From an uncultured Desulfobulbaceae bacterium (GTDB lineage Bacteria > Desulfobacterota > Desulfobulbia > Desulfobulbales > BM004), in NCBI GenBank assembly GCA_945787325.1, contig CALZHP010000027.1, forward strand, positions 1 through 34,229: 34,229 nucleotides of DNA. The letters are read 5' to 3'. Numbering within the stretch: the first letter of the stretch is position 1; the number at the start of each line of letters is the position of its first letter. The notes below the pieces were generated by a model. The model had not been told where the DNA came from. It made no database searches and saw nothing but the letters and a program-made list of their open reading frames with translations. The position numbers and the translations under genes are program-made. This document shows, piece by piece, positions 7,574-16,245 of the stretch.

Positions 7574-8827
7574 ATGACACTATTAAGAACTTTATCTATA
7601 AGTTTTGTTCTGGTTATTTTATGGGCCGGACCCTTAAACGCCACGGATGCCCAGACATGGAACGCAAGTGAGATTAGAGCATTGCAATCCCTCTGGATCG
7701 GCTCTCTGCCACCTCTCCCGGATGATCCATCCAATAAATATGCCGATGACTATAAAGCTATCGCTCTCGGAAAAAAGTTGTTTTTTGATGCCAGACTCAG
7801 CGCCAATGGCAAAGTAGCATGTGCCACTTGCCATATCGAGGATAAAAGTTTTACGGACAACCTTCCAGTCGCACATGGAATTGAAGATACGTCAAGAAGA
7901 TCTATGCCACTTGCCGGTATGGCTTACAGTCCATGGCTATTCTGGGACGGTAGAGCCGACAGCCTCTGGGCTCAAGCCCTGGGACCGATAGAAAACCCTG
8001 TAGAGCATGGGATCAGCCGGACAAAATGTGTGCTCCTGGTGAATGAATTCTATCGAAAGGAATATAAGGAAATTTTTGGTGATTTACCGGAAATTAGCAA
8101 TAATGATTTTAATCCTAAAGCAAGTCCGGTAATTGACGATAAAGAAGCTAAAGCCTTGTGGATCTCAATGAGTCCCGACAAGCAGGAATTGATCACCAGG
8201 TTATATGCCAACATTGGCAAATCCATCGGTGCCTTTGTAAGGACAATACAGCCCGGCAAGTCGTCTTTTGACAGATATGCGGAAGCGGTATTTAAGGGCG
8301 ATATGGAAAATATGGAAAAAATCCTGACTGATGACGAAGCCTTCGGACTCAAGCTGTTTATAGGTAAAGCGCAATGCATAAACTGTCATAACGGGCCGCT
8401 CTTTACAAATAATGACTTCCATGACGTTGGGGTGCCCAAAAGACCAAAATTTGACAAAGACCCTGGCAGAGAGCAGGGTATACCACAGGTACTGAGCAAT
8501 GAATTTAACTGCCTTGGTAAATACAGTGATGCTGACCCGGACGAGTGCCTGGAGTTACAGTTCATCGATACAGACGCTGAAAAATACAGAGGCGCCATGA
8601 AAACACCATCCTTGAGAAACGTGGCCGACCGACCACCATATATGCATGCCGGCCAATTTGCTACGCTCAGTGATGTGATGAAATTTTACCAGAAACAGGC
8701 GGCAGGTAAAAGTGGAGCCGACACCGGAAGACCGGATATTGTTCACGGCATTTTAAGCGACAATGATCTTGTGCTGCTTGAAGCTTTCTTAAAAAAACTT
8801 GACGGCCCCATATATTCTGCAAGATAA
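7574..8827 (+). CDS. Di-heme cytochrome c peroxidase family protein (CcpA/MauG-type)
   Basis: A 417-aa protein with a signal peptide (about 1-23) and two c-type heme sites, CATCH at 83-87 and CINCH at 268-272. Between them are the family signatures KKLFFDARLSANG, FWDGRADSLWAQALGPIENP and, near the end, the PPYMHAGQFATL segment. Family members reduce H2O2 (CcpA) or form bis-Fe(IV) oxidants acting on a partner protein (MauG, MbnH). A canonical MbnP partner is not present. Instead the upstream lipoprotein ends seven bases before this start, and the two genes probably share one mRNA. Periplasmic location follows from the c-type hemes. Confidence 0.9.
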   Translation: MTLLRTLSISFVLVILWAGPLNATDAQTWNASEIRALQSLWIGSLPPLPDDPSNKYADDYKAIALGKKLFFDARLSANGKVACATCHIEDKSFTDNLPVAHGIEDTSRRSMPLAGMAYSPWLFWDGRADSLWAQALGPIENPVEHGISRTKCVLLVNEFYRKEYKEIFGDLPEISNNDFNPKASPVIDDKEAKALWISMSPDKQELITRLYANIGKSIGAFVRTIQPGKSSFDRYAEAVFKGDMENMEKILTDDEAFGLKLFIGKAQCINCHNGPLFTNNDFHDVGVPKRPKFDKDPGREQGIPQVLSNEFNCLGKYSDADPDECLELQFIDTDAEKYRGAMKTPSLRNVADRPPYMHAGQFATLSDVMKFYQKQAAGKSGADTGRPDIVHGILSDNDLVLLEAFLKKLDGPIYSAR

Positions 8828-9009
8828 CAAGCAAAGTTTTCTGACAGGATTAATCAGAACCGTAAGAGTTTCTCATTTTAACATTGGCAAATGCTGGTGA
8901 AGTACAGTCAATAGCGGGTGGTGTGTGATTTATCCAGGAGAACTTGAAAAAAATACTACTAATTAATGCCACTATTACAGTGATATATCGAATATCCTTT
9001 AAATTACAC

Positions 9010-9038
9010 TTGACTTATTTGCCGTATTTGTTAATTAT
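9010..9038 (+). promoter_or_regulatory. Possible promoter of the D,D-carboxypeptidase gene
   Basis: TTGACT (9010-9015), 17 bases, AATTAT (9033-9038), about 75 bases before the start codon. The 8828-9114 gap contains nothing else I can support apart from a weak hairpin (TTCTGA/TCAGAA) shortly after the peroxidase stop. Confidence 0.35.
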
Positions 9039-9114
9039 TTTTTTTGGTGAAACCCCTGGAACACTATATATTGCTCAATAAAACGAGAGAGATGACAAAT
9101 TTGGCAAATACAAA

Positions 9115-10197
9115 ATGAAGATTTTCTGCCGATCACTAACAATTACATTCGTCTTTTTTCTCATAACTGTTCTTGTGGTCCCTGTTAGTTTCGGACAGGA
9201 CAATTCTGCAATTAGCGTTATTGATACCAACCATAAGTGCGCTCCCAAGAGGTATAAATCAGCAGCAAAAAGAAAAAAACCCTCGCTTGCAAAGCCTTTA
9301 CAGGTAGTAAAATCATCTCATGCAAAGAGGAAACCTTCCACAAGATCCTATACTACCACAAGCGTTTTTCGCAAAAGGATTACGGCAAGAAGCGCGATCG
9401 TTATGGACGCACACTCCGGCAAAATTCTCTATGCCAAATCACCGGATAAACCTGGTCAACCTGCCAGTACTATAAAAGTGCTGACAACACTTGTTGCCCT
9501 GAAGAATATGAACAAACACGAACTGGTCCCCGTAAGTCGCCGCGCCGCTTCAATGCCACGTTCAAAAATATACCTTGATCGGAAGAAATCTTACAAAGCA
9601 AATGATCTTATCAATGCTGTCATTCTGGCATCTGCAAACGACGCCAGTGTTGCTATCGCCGAAAGAGTTGCCGGCTCCGAGAAAGAGTTTGCCAAACTCA
9701 TGACAGAAAAGGCCCGGGAACTTGGAGCAAGAAACACAATATGCAAAACAGCAAGCGGGCTAACGGCAAGGGGACAGCACTCGACAGCCCGCGATCTCGC
9801 TCTCATTTTTAATGAAGCCATGGAAGATGAAGTGTTTGCTGCAAAAGTGCGCCGACGCAAAACACGCACCTCGTATGGGAAAATACTTCGCAATCATAAC
9901 AAGGCATTGTGGCGCATCGTTGGTGCACAGGGAGGAAAGACAGGATACACAAGGGCCGCACGACAGACATATGTCGGTAAATTCAAAAGAGGCGATAATG
10001 AATTGGTAGTAGCTATCATGGGAAGCGGTACCATGTGGGATGATATAAGCAAACTGGTGGAATATGGTTTTAAAAGAAAACATTCTACAATGGTTGCACA
10101 AAATACCTCAACAAAATCATCTCGGCAAAATCATGATCGTGTTGTCCTCAGAGCTCGCAATGTTCTCTCGGGAACAAAAAAAGTATCTAAAATGTAA
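9115..10197 (+). CDS. D-alanyl-D-alanine carboxypeptidase (peptidase S11, PBP5/6-like)
   Basis: A 360-aa secreted serine peptidase that trims the terminal D-Ala from peptidoglycan stem peptides. A signal peptide covers about 1-27. A Lys/Arg-rich region (40-90) separates it from the catalytic domain and may contact the wall or membrane. The three penicillin-binding motifs are in order: SxxK at Ser118-Lys121 (STIK), SxN at Ser173-Asn175 (SAN) and KTG at 275-277. The usual PBP5 beta-rich C-terminal domain is missing; the tail is short and basic (about 345-360). No ribosome binding site is clear at the ATG. Confidence 0.9.
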   Translation: MKIFCRSLTITFVFFLITVLVVPVSFGQDNSAISVIDTNHKCAPKRYKSAAKRKKPSLAKPLQVVKSSHAKRKPSTRSYTTTSVFRKRITARSAIVMDAHSGKILYAKSPDKPGQPASTIKVLTTLVALKNMNKHELVPVSRRAASMPRSKIYLDRKKSYKANDLINAVILASANDASVAIAERVAGSEKEFAKLMTEKARELGARNTICKTASGLTARGQHSTARDLALIFNEAMEDEVFAAKVRRRKTRTSYGKILRNHNKALWRIVGAQGGKTGYTRAARQTYVGKFKRGDNELVVAIMGSGTMWDDISKLVEYGFKRKHSTMVAQNTSTKSSRQNHDRVVLRARNVLSGTKKVSKM

Positions 10198-10323
10198 CCC
10201 GCCCCAAATTAGTAATTCCTTTCATAATTCATCAACTTTCAAATATGATGGTCTAGTTTATTTAATGGCATGACCATACTTTTATTGGCCAAACAATTTA
10301 TTCCAAAATTCAATGAAGGTGTA

Positions 10324-11016
10324 ATGATTTCAAAGAAAGATGTAAGAACAGAGTTTCTCAAGAGGCATTCCAATATTCCAATATCAGGCAATACCAGCGG
10401 CAAGCTTGCAGAAATACTTCGTAAAAACGCAACCTATCAGAAAGCCGGGCTTCTTTTTATTTCGCCAGATATCGAGCTCAAACAGTTCCGGATAAATTGT
10501 CTTCTGGACGGCAAAAACCTTCTAATGCCTGCACCGGGAATTAAAGAAGGTTTTTACCTGATTAAAGCTCACTCTGTTCCTTTTACCAACCTTGGCTTTG
10601 CAGTATCTCCAAAAGGACTTTCACAATTCGGCGAAAGAATAGACCAAAAACCCGAAACAGAATTAACGATTGATCTCATGATTACCACCGCCCTTGCGGT
10701 AAATTCAGACGGGTCCAGACTTGGAGACGGAAAGGGTTTTTTTGATTTATCCTGCGCAATTCTTGCAAAACTGGGGATGATGCAAAAAAACACAGTGATA
10801 TTTGCAGTTGCTGGAGAAGAACAGATCGTCGAAGCTGAGCTGCCCGAAGACGTATGGGACATAAAAATGGCCGGGGCAATCACCCCGGCCGGAATGAAAA
10901 GTTTTGTAATTTCTCAAAAGGAACCGGAAATATTCTGGGACAAGCTCTCTGAAAAACAAATAAGGAAAATTAATCCGCTTTGGAAAATATTCCAGGCTTC
11001 AAAAAATAACAGCTGA
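10324..11016 (+). CDS. 5-formyltetrahydrofolate cyclo-ligase-like protein
   Basis: A 230-aa protein. The substrate/ATP motif GSRLGDGKGFFDL near residue 155 is the 5-FCL signature (consensus GxRLGxGxGYYD). The family converts 5-formyl-THF to 5,10-methenyl-THF with ATP. The rest is divergent, so a paralogue with another folate- or nucleotide-related role is possible. I chose the ATG at 10324 because the family's N-terminal Lys-rich helix begins with ISKKDVRTEFLKR. An upstream ATG at 10270 would add 18 residues. GAAGGTG lies very close to the chosen start. The stop codon sits inside a hairpin that probably ends the transcript. Confidence 0.75.
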   Translation: MISKKDVRTEFLKRHSNIPISGNTSGKLAEILRKNATYQKAGLLFISPDIELKQFRINCLLDGKNLLMPAPGIKEGFYLIKAHSVPFTNLGFAVSPKGLSQFGERIDQKPETELTIDLMITTALAVNSDGSRLGDGKGFFDLSCAILAKLGMMQKNTVIFAVAGEEQIVEAELPEDVWDIKMAGAITPAGMKSFVISQKEPEIFWDKLSEKQIRKINPLWKIFQASKNNS

Positions 11017-11046
11017 TACGCTATCAGTTATTGATAGTCTCGTATC
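11015..11046 (+). terminator. Hairpin overlapping the stop codon of the cyclo-ligase gene
   Basis: GATACG-CTATCA (11015-11026) pairs with TGATAG (11032-11037) and, past a 3-base bulge, CGTATC (11041-11046). This gives 12 bp with a 5-base loop. There is no strong T-run, so termination is likely but not certain. Confidence 0.4.
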
Positions 11047-11059
11047 ATTTATAGGATGG

Positions 11060-11202
11060 CTAAGTAGATAAGCGCAGACTTCGAGGAGTAGTGAGTTTTT
11101 GAAGGTAAGGCCATATCCGCCTGAGGCGGACCGAACGAGCAATAATACGCTACGACACGGTACCCCAAGGGCACTCGAAGTCTACTCTTATCTCCTTCGG
11201 GG
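11060..11202. repeat. Structured palindromic element between convergent genes
   Basis: Two 26-base arms, 11060-11085 and 11174-11199, are imperfect inverted repeats matching at 22 of 26 positions (core AGACTTCGAG/CTCGAAGTCT). They enclose a palindrome TCCGCCTGAGGCGGA (11116-11130). Its exact reverse complement recurs at 22683-22697 next to the tRNA-Arg 3'-end copy. The element could be a REP/MITE-like repeat, a bidirectional terminator or a small RNA. Confidence 0.5.
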
Positions 11203-11228
11203 CGTATATCGGAATTGTTGCGACGCCA

Positions 11229-12170
11229 TTAATTGGTTACACTTCTACAAACCCTGCCAAACCCTCCGGGATTAAAACCTGAAGCCCAGTAAACTCTGGC
11301 CTGTGTGAAATCTATATACCAGTAGCCTCCCGGCTTGCGCTGGTCCGAAGTAAATATAAAGGGTTGTTCCGCGCTGAAACAGTGATGCACATAGAGCCCT
11401 TTGGAATTTTTTGTTTTCTCCAAGAGAGACAGGCCTTCATCAATTGTGGGCAGGCGCCAGTCATCATAACCGCCAAAACGCTTTGTATTTAAATCTTCTA
11501 TCCAATTAAGTACAGTACGAATTGAATTGATGTCACTGCCTTCACGCTGCCACATTAGACCGGAAACAAGGTCCGTCACAACAAGACCATCACCGTTATC
11601 AACCAGGTGTTTCTGATAAGATCCTCCTGGATTAATCTCGCTGTCGTAAAGGTCCGCAGCCCTCACAACCGAATTTATATCCTCAATCTCAAACAAGTCA
11701 GCCTTGCTTCTAAGCTTGTGTTTTCCAAGATCAGGCAAACTCTCACCCAAAATCGGCAAGCCGGTATCCAGCTTGTTTTCATTATCAACGTTGATAAGAA
11801 TCCTCACATTACTGAAATCACTTGTTTCAACAACATTATCTTCCAGCCATTTCCGTATGCCATCATCAATCGCGTAACTCTTGTCAATTGACATTGTTTT
11901 ACCCTGGCTCTTCACACACTGGTTAAGCATTTTTCGCGGTGCGTCAATGACGGCGAGGACCCTGGCATACTTAATGCCCCGCTCCATCAGGAGAAGTTCA
12001 GGTTTTTCTCCATTATTGTCGATAAAAAAATAGTAGAATCGCTCGCTTTTGTGTCGTATTCTTTCTTTTCCACCCCAGCTTTCAAACATGCCAAAAGTGT
12101 CAGACGGCTTAAGTTCCCAATCTATAGATGCCTTTGAAGATTCAATACCGAGCTTTTCAAAAAATCCCAT
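11229..12170 (-). CDS. DUF1566 (Lcl-type C-terminal) domain protein
   Basis: A 313-aa protein starting at the ATG at 12170, preceded by GGAGGC at five bases. The upstream in-frame ATG would place the start before this site. The C-terminal part (about 185-313) is a DUF1566/Lcl domain: VVTDLVSGLMWQREGS, the diagnostic DDWRLPT and a terminal GFGRVCRS. This fold is related to C-type-lectin/FGE-like surface domains. The N-terminal 180 residues (FFEKLGIESSKASIDWEL onward) match nothing I recognise. There is no signal peptide, which is unusual for this domain and suggests a cytoplasmic protein. Function unknown. Confidence 0.75.
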   Translation of the reverse strand: MGFFEKLGIESSKASIDWELKPSDTFGMFESWGGKERIRHKSERFYYFFIDNNGEKPELLLMERGIKYARVLAVIDAPRKMLNQCVKSQGKTMSIDKSYAIDDGIRKWLEDNVVETSDFSNVRILINVDNENKLDTGLPILGESLPDLGKHKLRSKADLFEIEDINSVVRAADLYDSEINPGGSYQKHLVDNGDGLVVTDLVSGLMWQREGSDINSIRTVLNWIEDLNTKRFGGYDDWRLPTIDEGLSLLEKTKNSKGLYVHHCFSAEQPFIFTSDQRKPGGYWYIDFTQARVYWASGFNPGGFGRVCRSVTN

Positions 12171-12496
12171 TTTCGCCTCCAACATACGGTTTAACGCTAA
12201 GAAATAATTAATATTTCATACTATTTGATAACCATTACCATTAATATTAATGTTAAACTAACACCTGTCTCATTTCAAGCTTTTTCAACAATTTCCAAAT
12301 TTGTTACTGCTGATATTCACCTGTTGCATTCTTACGTGATAATAAATAAGGTTTGGGCAAAGACTAATATCGGGTGCTGAGGCATTTAGTTCCTGGGTAA
12401 ATAGCCTGCTCCAAATCTACAAACCCGCACCTGTAACGTTTATATATTTTCTGGAACTTTCATAACTCTAAACTTAAGCATGTGCTGCCGCATAAC
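12171..12496. other. Divergent intergenic region with palindromic operator-like site
   Basis: The region separates the DUF1566 gene (minus) from the debranching enzyme gene (plus). A perfect palindrome CATTAATATTAATG lies at 12239-12252, with flanking GTTTAAC and GTTAAAC copies. It could be a regulator site or simply AT-rich sequence. No promoter is clear enough to name. Confidence 0.3.
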
Positions 12497-14602
12497 ATGA
12501 ATAAGATAGAAACTTTTTCTGCTTCAGACATAAAGACATCACCGGGTTTTCCGTTACCATTAGGCGCAACAATAATTGACGGAGGTATTAATTTTTCGAT
12601 ATTTTCCCGTCATGCCAACAAGGTCAGCCTTCTACTGTTTGATCCTGACTCAAATATACTTATTGCGGAAATAGACTTTGATCCATCCAACCATAAAACA
12701 GGAGAAATATGGCACATTGCTATCCAGACTTCTATAAGCGAACCTATCTACTGTTACCGTATGGACGGCCCATTTGATCCTAGTGTCAAGGGTCATTATT
12801 TCAACAGTTCAAAAGACCTTTTAGATCCATATGCCAAAGCACTTTCTGCAGGCAAAAAATGGGGCTATAACGGATTTTCACGGCACTGCCGGGTTGTAGC
12901 CGATGGTTTTGACTGGGAAGCTGACAAGCCCCTGAACATACCTTTGCAGGATACAATTATTTATGAAATGCATGTACGGGGCTTCACGAGGCACCCAAGC
13001 TCAAAAGTGCAGCACCCTGGAACCTATGCAGGAATAATTGAAAAAATTCCCTACCTTAAAGAACTAGGCATCACAGCTATCGAGCTCTTACCGGTAACTG
13101 AATTTAATGAAAACGAAACCATCAATGTTGATCCCACAACAGGTGAACAGCTAAAAAACTTCTGGGGATACAGCCCTATATCCTTTTTTGCTCCGAAGGC
13201 CTCATATGCTGCCGACGCCTCCAACGGTAATCATGTCAGGGAATTCAAGATGATGGTCAAGGAGCTGCATAAAGCAGGCATAGAGATAATTTTGGATGTT
13301 GTTTTCAACCATACTGCCGAGGGCGGTAAAGACGGGCCGTCATTTTCATTCAGGGGAATTGACAATACCATTTACTACCTGCTCGATCCAAAAACGCGTG
13401 ATTATCTGAATTTTTCCGGCTGCGGCAACACCCTTAACTGTAACCACCCACTGGTCAGGAACCTGATTATCGACTGTCTTCACTACTGGGTAATTGAGAT
13501 GCATGTTGACGGTTTCCGCTTTGACCTTGCATCAATTCTTGGCCGGGATCAAAATGGTAAGATTCTGAGTAACCCGCCAATGGTAGAAATAATTGCCGAG
13601 GACCCAGTACTTGCAAATACCAAGATAATTGCCGAAGCATGGGATGCGGCAGGTCATTACCAGGTTGGCAGTTTTTCCTGTAATGCCCGGTGGACAGAAT
13701 GGAACGGTAAGTACCGCGACGATGTACGCGCCTTCATGTGTGGCCACAAAGACACGGTTTCTGCCCTGGCAACCCGAATAGCAGGAAGTTCCGACCTTTA
13801 TCAGCGACAGTCATTGAAACCTTTCAACAGTATAAACTTTGTTACCAGTCACGACGGATTCACCCTGTATGACCTGGTGAGTTACGAGAAAAAACATAAC
13901 TTACGAAACGGTGAAAATAATCGTGACGGTTTTGAACATAACATCAGCTGGAACAGCGGTGTAGAAGGTGAAACAAAAGACAAGGGCATAAATCAGTTGC
14001 GATTTAGGAGGATACGCACTTTCGCTACTATTCTTTTTCTGTCACAGGGAGTACCTATGTTCAATGCCGGTGACGAATTTGCCAGAACACAAAAAGGCAA
14101 CAACAACGCTTACTGCCAGGACAACTCCATTAGCTGGATTGACTGGAGAATGGTAAAATCAAACGGTGACCTTCTCCGTTTTTTTCAAATGCTAATCTCC
14201 CTCAGAAAAAATCACCCCGCCCTACGACGCTCCGATTTCTTTACCACAAGCCCTGAGCACCCTGATATTCAAGAAATTATCTGGCAGTCGACAAAACCCG
14301 GTCGCCAGGACTGGTCTGCCAAAAGCAGAGTCCTTGCCTTCTTTCTTGATGGTCGAGTTTCAGATACGGAACATGATGATGATTTTTTTGTGATGTTGAA
14401 TGGTGATCGCAAAAAAAGACATTTATTTGCCCTGCCTAAAGCTAAGAAAAACCAACGCTGGCATCAGATCATCAACACATCTGAAACACCACCCATGGAT
14501 TTCGTCGATGAAAATGATGCGCAGCCTATCGAAAGTGTGAAAAAAGTCAAGGTTGCACCGATGGCGGCTGTTGTACTAATAGCAAAGGCTAAGATAGATT
14601 AG
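12497..14602 (+). CDS. glgX: Glycogen debranching enzyme (isoamylase-type, GlgX/TreX)
   Basis: A 701-aa GH13 enzyme that hydrolyses alpha-1,6 branch linkages in glycogen or limit dextrins in the cytoplasm. An N-terminal CBM48-like domain (GFPLPLGATIIDGGINFSIF, 20-130) precedes the (beta/alpha)8 barrel. Conserved GH13 regions: I DVVFNH (267-272), II DGFRFD with nucleophile Asp343, III IIAEAWD with acid Glu380, IV TSHDGFT with Asp453. The ATG at 12497 begins the conserved MNKIETFSASD stretch. A GTG 15 bases upstream is an alternative, and neither has a good ribosome binding site. The SGNH hydrolase follows after six bases; no glycogen synthase is nearby. Confidence 0.92.
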   Translation: MNKIETFSASDIKTSPGFPLPLGATIIDGGINFSIFSRHANKVSLLLFDPDSNILIAEIDFDPSNHKTGEIWHIAIQTSISEPIYCYRMDGPFDPSVKGHYFNSSKDLLDPYAKALSAGKKWGYNGFSRHCRVVADGFDWEADKPLNIPLQDTIIYEMHVRGFTRHPSSKVQHPGTYAGIIEKIPYLKELGITAIELLPVTEFNENETINVDPTTGEQLKNFWGYSPISFFAPKASYAADASNGNHVREFKMMVKELHKAGIEIILDVVFNHTAEGGKDGPSFSFRGIDNTIYYLLDPKTRDYLNFSGCGNTLNCNHPLVRNLIIDCLHYWVIEMHVDGFRFDLASILGRDQNGKILSNPPMVEIIAEDPVLANTKIIAEAWDAAGHYQVGSFSCNARWTEWNGKYRDDVRAFMCGHKDTVSALATRIAGSSDLYQRQSLKPFNSINFVTSHDGFTLYDLVSYEKKHNLRNGENNRDGFEHNISWNSGVEGETKDKGINQLRFRRIRTFATILFLSQGVPMFNAGDEFARTQKGNNNAYCQDNSISWIDWRMVKSNGDLLRFFQMLISLRKNHPALRRSDFFTTSPEHPDIQEIIWQSTKPGRQDWSAKSRVLAFFLDGRVSDTEHDDDFFVMLNGDRKKRHLFALPKAKKNQRWHQIINTSETPPMDFVDENDAQPIESVKKVKVAPMAAVVLIAKAKID

Positions 14603-14608
14603 TTAATT

Positions 14609-15136
14609 ATGGCAATGAAAAAAGTTGTATTCATCGGCGACTCTCTTGTAGAGTTTTTTGACTGGCAGAAGAGGCTCCCGGCTTTTGATGTAGTAAATTT
14701 TGGGGCTGCAGGCGAAACAACTGCTGGCCTGAAAGCGAAACTTCCATACATCTTCGCTCATGTTTCTGATCCTGACATACTCCTCATAATGATCGGCACC
14801 AACGATGTCGTAATGGAGGATTATGGTTTCATTAATACTTACAGGGAAGTTGTTGAAACCTGTAAGGCCAAATTTACTTCAACGAAAATTATTCTTACTA
14901 GTCTTCTACCCATTAAGCTTCCATGGTTTTCCGATTCGGCCGTACCGCGCGTCAATGATGCCCTGAAAAGTATTGCCTCAGAATCAAATGTGATTTACCA
15001 GGATATATACCACTTGTTTCTTACAGACAAAAGGTTTGCTGCAAGGGACTTTTTCCTGGAAGATGGGGTGCATTTAAGCGACAGAGGGTATAAATGCTGG
15101 GCTGATGCTGTTGATCGATTAACCAGCAATTTATGA
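14609..15136 (+). CDS. SGNH/GDSL hydrolase
   Basis: A 175-aa single-domain hydrolase with the SGNH blocks: block I IGDSLVE with Ser12, block II Gly33 (NFGAAGE), block III GTND with Asn65, and block V DGVHLS with Asp152 and His155. There is no signal peptide, so it is probably a cytoplasmic esterase or thioesterase/lysophospholipase-like protein. It starts six bases after the debranching enzyme gene and is probably cotranscribed with it. The ATG is followed by a second ATG two codons later, and either could be used. Confidence 0.9.
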   Translation: MAMKKVVFIGDSLVEFFDWQKRLPAFDVVNFGAAGETTAGLKAKLPYIFAHVSDPDILLIMIGTNDVVMEDYGFINTYREVVETCKAKFTSTKIILTSLLPIKLPWFSDSAVPRVNDALKSIASESNVIYQDIYHLFLTDKRFAARDFFLEDGVHLSDRGYKCWADAVDRLTSNL

Positions 15137-15171
15137 CACTGTAAACATCGGATTACACATTTAACTAAAGG

Positions 15172-15200
15172 TTGCTGAAATCAGCTTAATTATATATAAT
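15172..15200 (+). promoter_or_regulatory. Sigma-70-type promoter of the NrfJ-like lipoprotein gene
   Basis: TTGCTG (15172-15177), 17 bases, perfect TATAAT (15195-15200). A GCTGAAATCAGC palindrome overlaps the -35 and may be an operator. A leader of about 90 bases follows. Confidence 0.5.
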
Positions 15201-15295
15201 CTCGGACTTTGTTGCATACGTTAACCGATAAAATAAGATAGCTCGTAATACATACCAGATAGTTCGTCTTAAAAATTATTGAGGAGGATTTATAA

Positions 15296-16150
15296 ATGCT
15301 CAAACCAATTCCCATACTATGCGGTGCTGCACTTTTGTTTTCTTTAACAGCGTGTGACCGGCCAAGCCCGGAATCCAATGTGCAAACATCGACACCGCAG
15401 CCTGCAGCAACACCTGCCCAGACGGCACCCGCACCACAGCAGCCCCAAAAAATAAGGACAGGCAAGGTATTAGAAACCATGGACGCCAGCGGTTATACTT
15501 ATATCCAAGTCGAAGAACCTGGTACTGATCCCTTTTGGATAGCAGTTACAAAAGCTACTGTAAAGGCAGGTGATGAAATTTCATTCTATGATGGTCTCGT
15601 CATGAAGGATTTTAAGAGCAGCAAGCTCAATCGCACCTTTAATCAGATCATCTTCTCCAATGGACTGGTTAGCGGTGCAGCATCAACAGCAGCTCCTGCT
15701 GTCGGAGCAGCAACAGGTGACACCTTTGCAGAAGCTCTCAAGTCCGAAGGTGCCGGCCTGGTACCTACGACTGGTGGTGCAACTACAACCGGAAGCTCTA
15801 AAGCAGTTGTACCTTTCGCGGACATCAATGTTGAGAAAGCAGCAGGGGACAACAGTTATACCGTCGGTGAGCTTTTCAGCAAGGCTGCTGAACTGAATGG
15901 CAAGAAAATTAAAGTTCGGGGTAAAGTAATGAAGGTTTCCCCAAAAATCATGGGCCTTAACTGGATACATCTTCAAGACGGCACCGGCGATCCTGCCAGC
16001 AACACCCACGATTTGGTGATAACTACCTTGGCTGAAAATCCTGGCAACTGGGACACCATCACAGTTGAAGGTACACTGGCAGCAAATAAAGATTTCGGCT
16101 CCGGGTACTTGTATACAGTTCTTATCGAAGAAGCTGTAGTAAGCGAATAA
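15296..16150 (+). CDS. Lipoprotein with two NrfJ/OB-fold-like domains
   Basis: A 284-aa protein with a signal peptide and lipobox LTAC at Cys20, followed by a Pro/Thr/Gln/Ala linker (25-50). The first domain (54-125: GKVLETMDASGYTYIQVEEPG, FWIAVTKA, GDEISFYDGLVMKDF) resembles the NrfJ/DUF4920-type OB domain. An Ala/Thr/Gly-rich linker (126-175) leads to a second such domain (185-284: GKKIKVRGKVMKV, NWIHLQDGTGD). NrfJ-type proteins accompany nitrite-reductase and cytochrome genes, but none is adjacent. A strong AGGAGG ribosome binding site precedes the ATG. Molecular role unknown. Confidence 0.8.
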   Translation: MLKPIPILCGAALLFSLTACDRPSPESNVQTSTPQPAATPAQTAPAPQQPQKIRTGKVLETMDASGYTYIQVEEPGTDPFWIAVTKATVKAGDEISFYDGLVMKDFKSSKLNRTFNQIIFSNGLVSGAASTAAPAVGAATGDTFAEALKSEGAGLVPTTGGATTTGSSKAVVPFADINVEKAAGDNSYTVGELFSKAAELNGKKIKVRGKVMKVSPKIMGLNWIHLQDGTGDPASNTHDLVITTLAENPGNWDTITVEGTLAANKDFGSGYLYTVLIEEAVVSE

Positions 16151-16160
16151 TATTTATCAA

Positions 16161-16195
16161 TGGGCGTAAACCTTGATTTGACAGGTTTACGCCCA
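16161..16195 (+). terminator. 13-bp perfect hairpin after the lipoprotein gene
   Basis: TGGGCGTAAACCT (16161-16173) and AGGTTTACGCCCA (16183-16195) with a 9-base loop, ten bases after the stop. No T-run follows, so it may stabilise the mRNA 3' end rather than terminate on its own. Confidence 0.6.
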
Positions 16196-16245
16196 ACCAT
16201 ATCTATAGCAACACCATTTCACTTTCAATTCAATGGGCAGGCAGG

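Noticed and set aside
12482-12496. GTG start for the debranching enzyme
   Set aside because: The extra five residues are not supported; the ATG at 12497 opens the conserved part.
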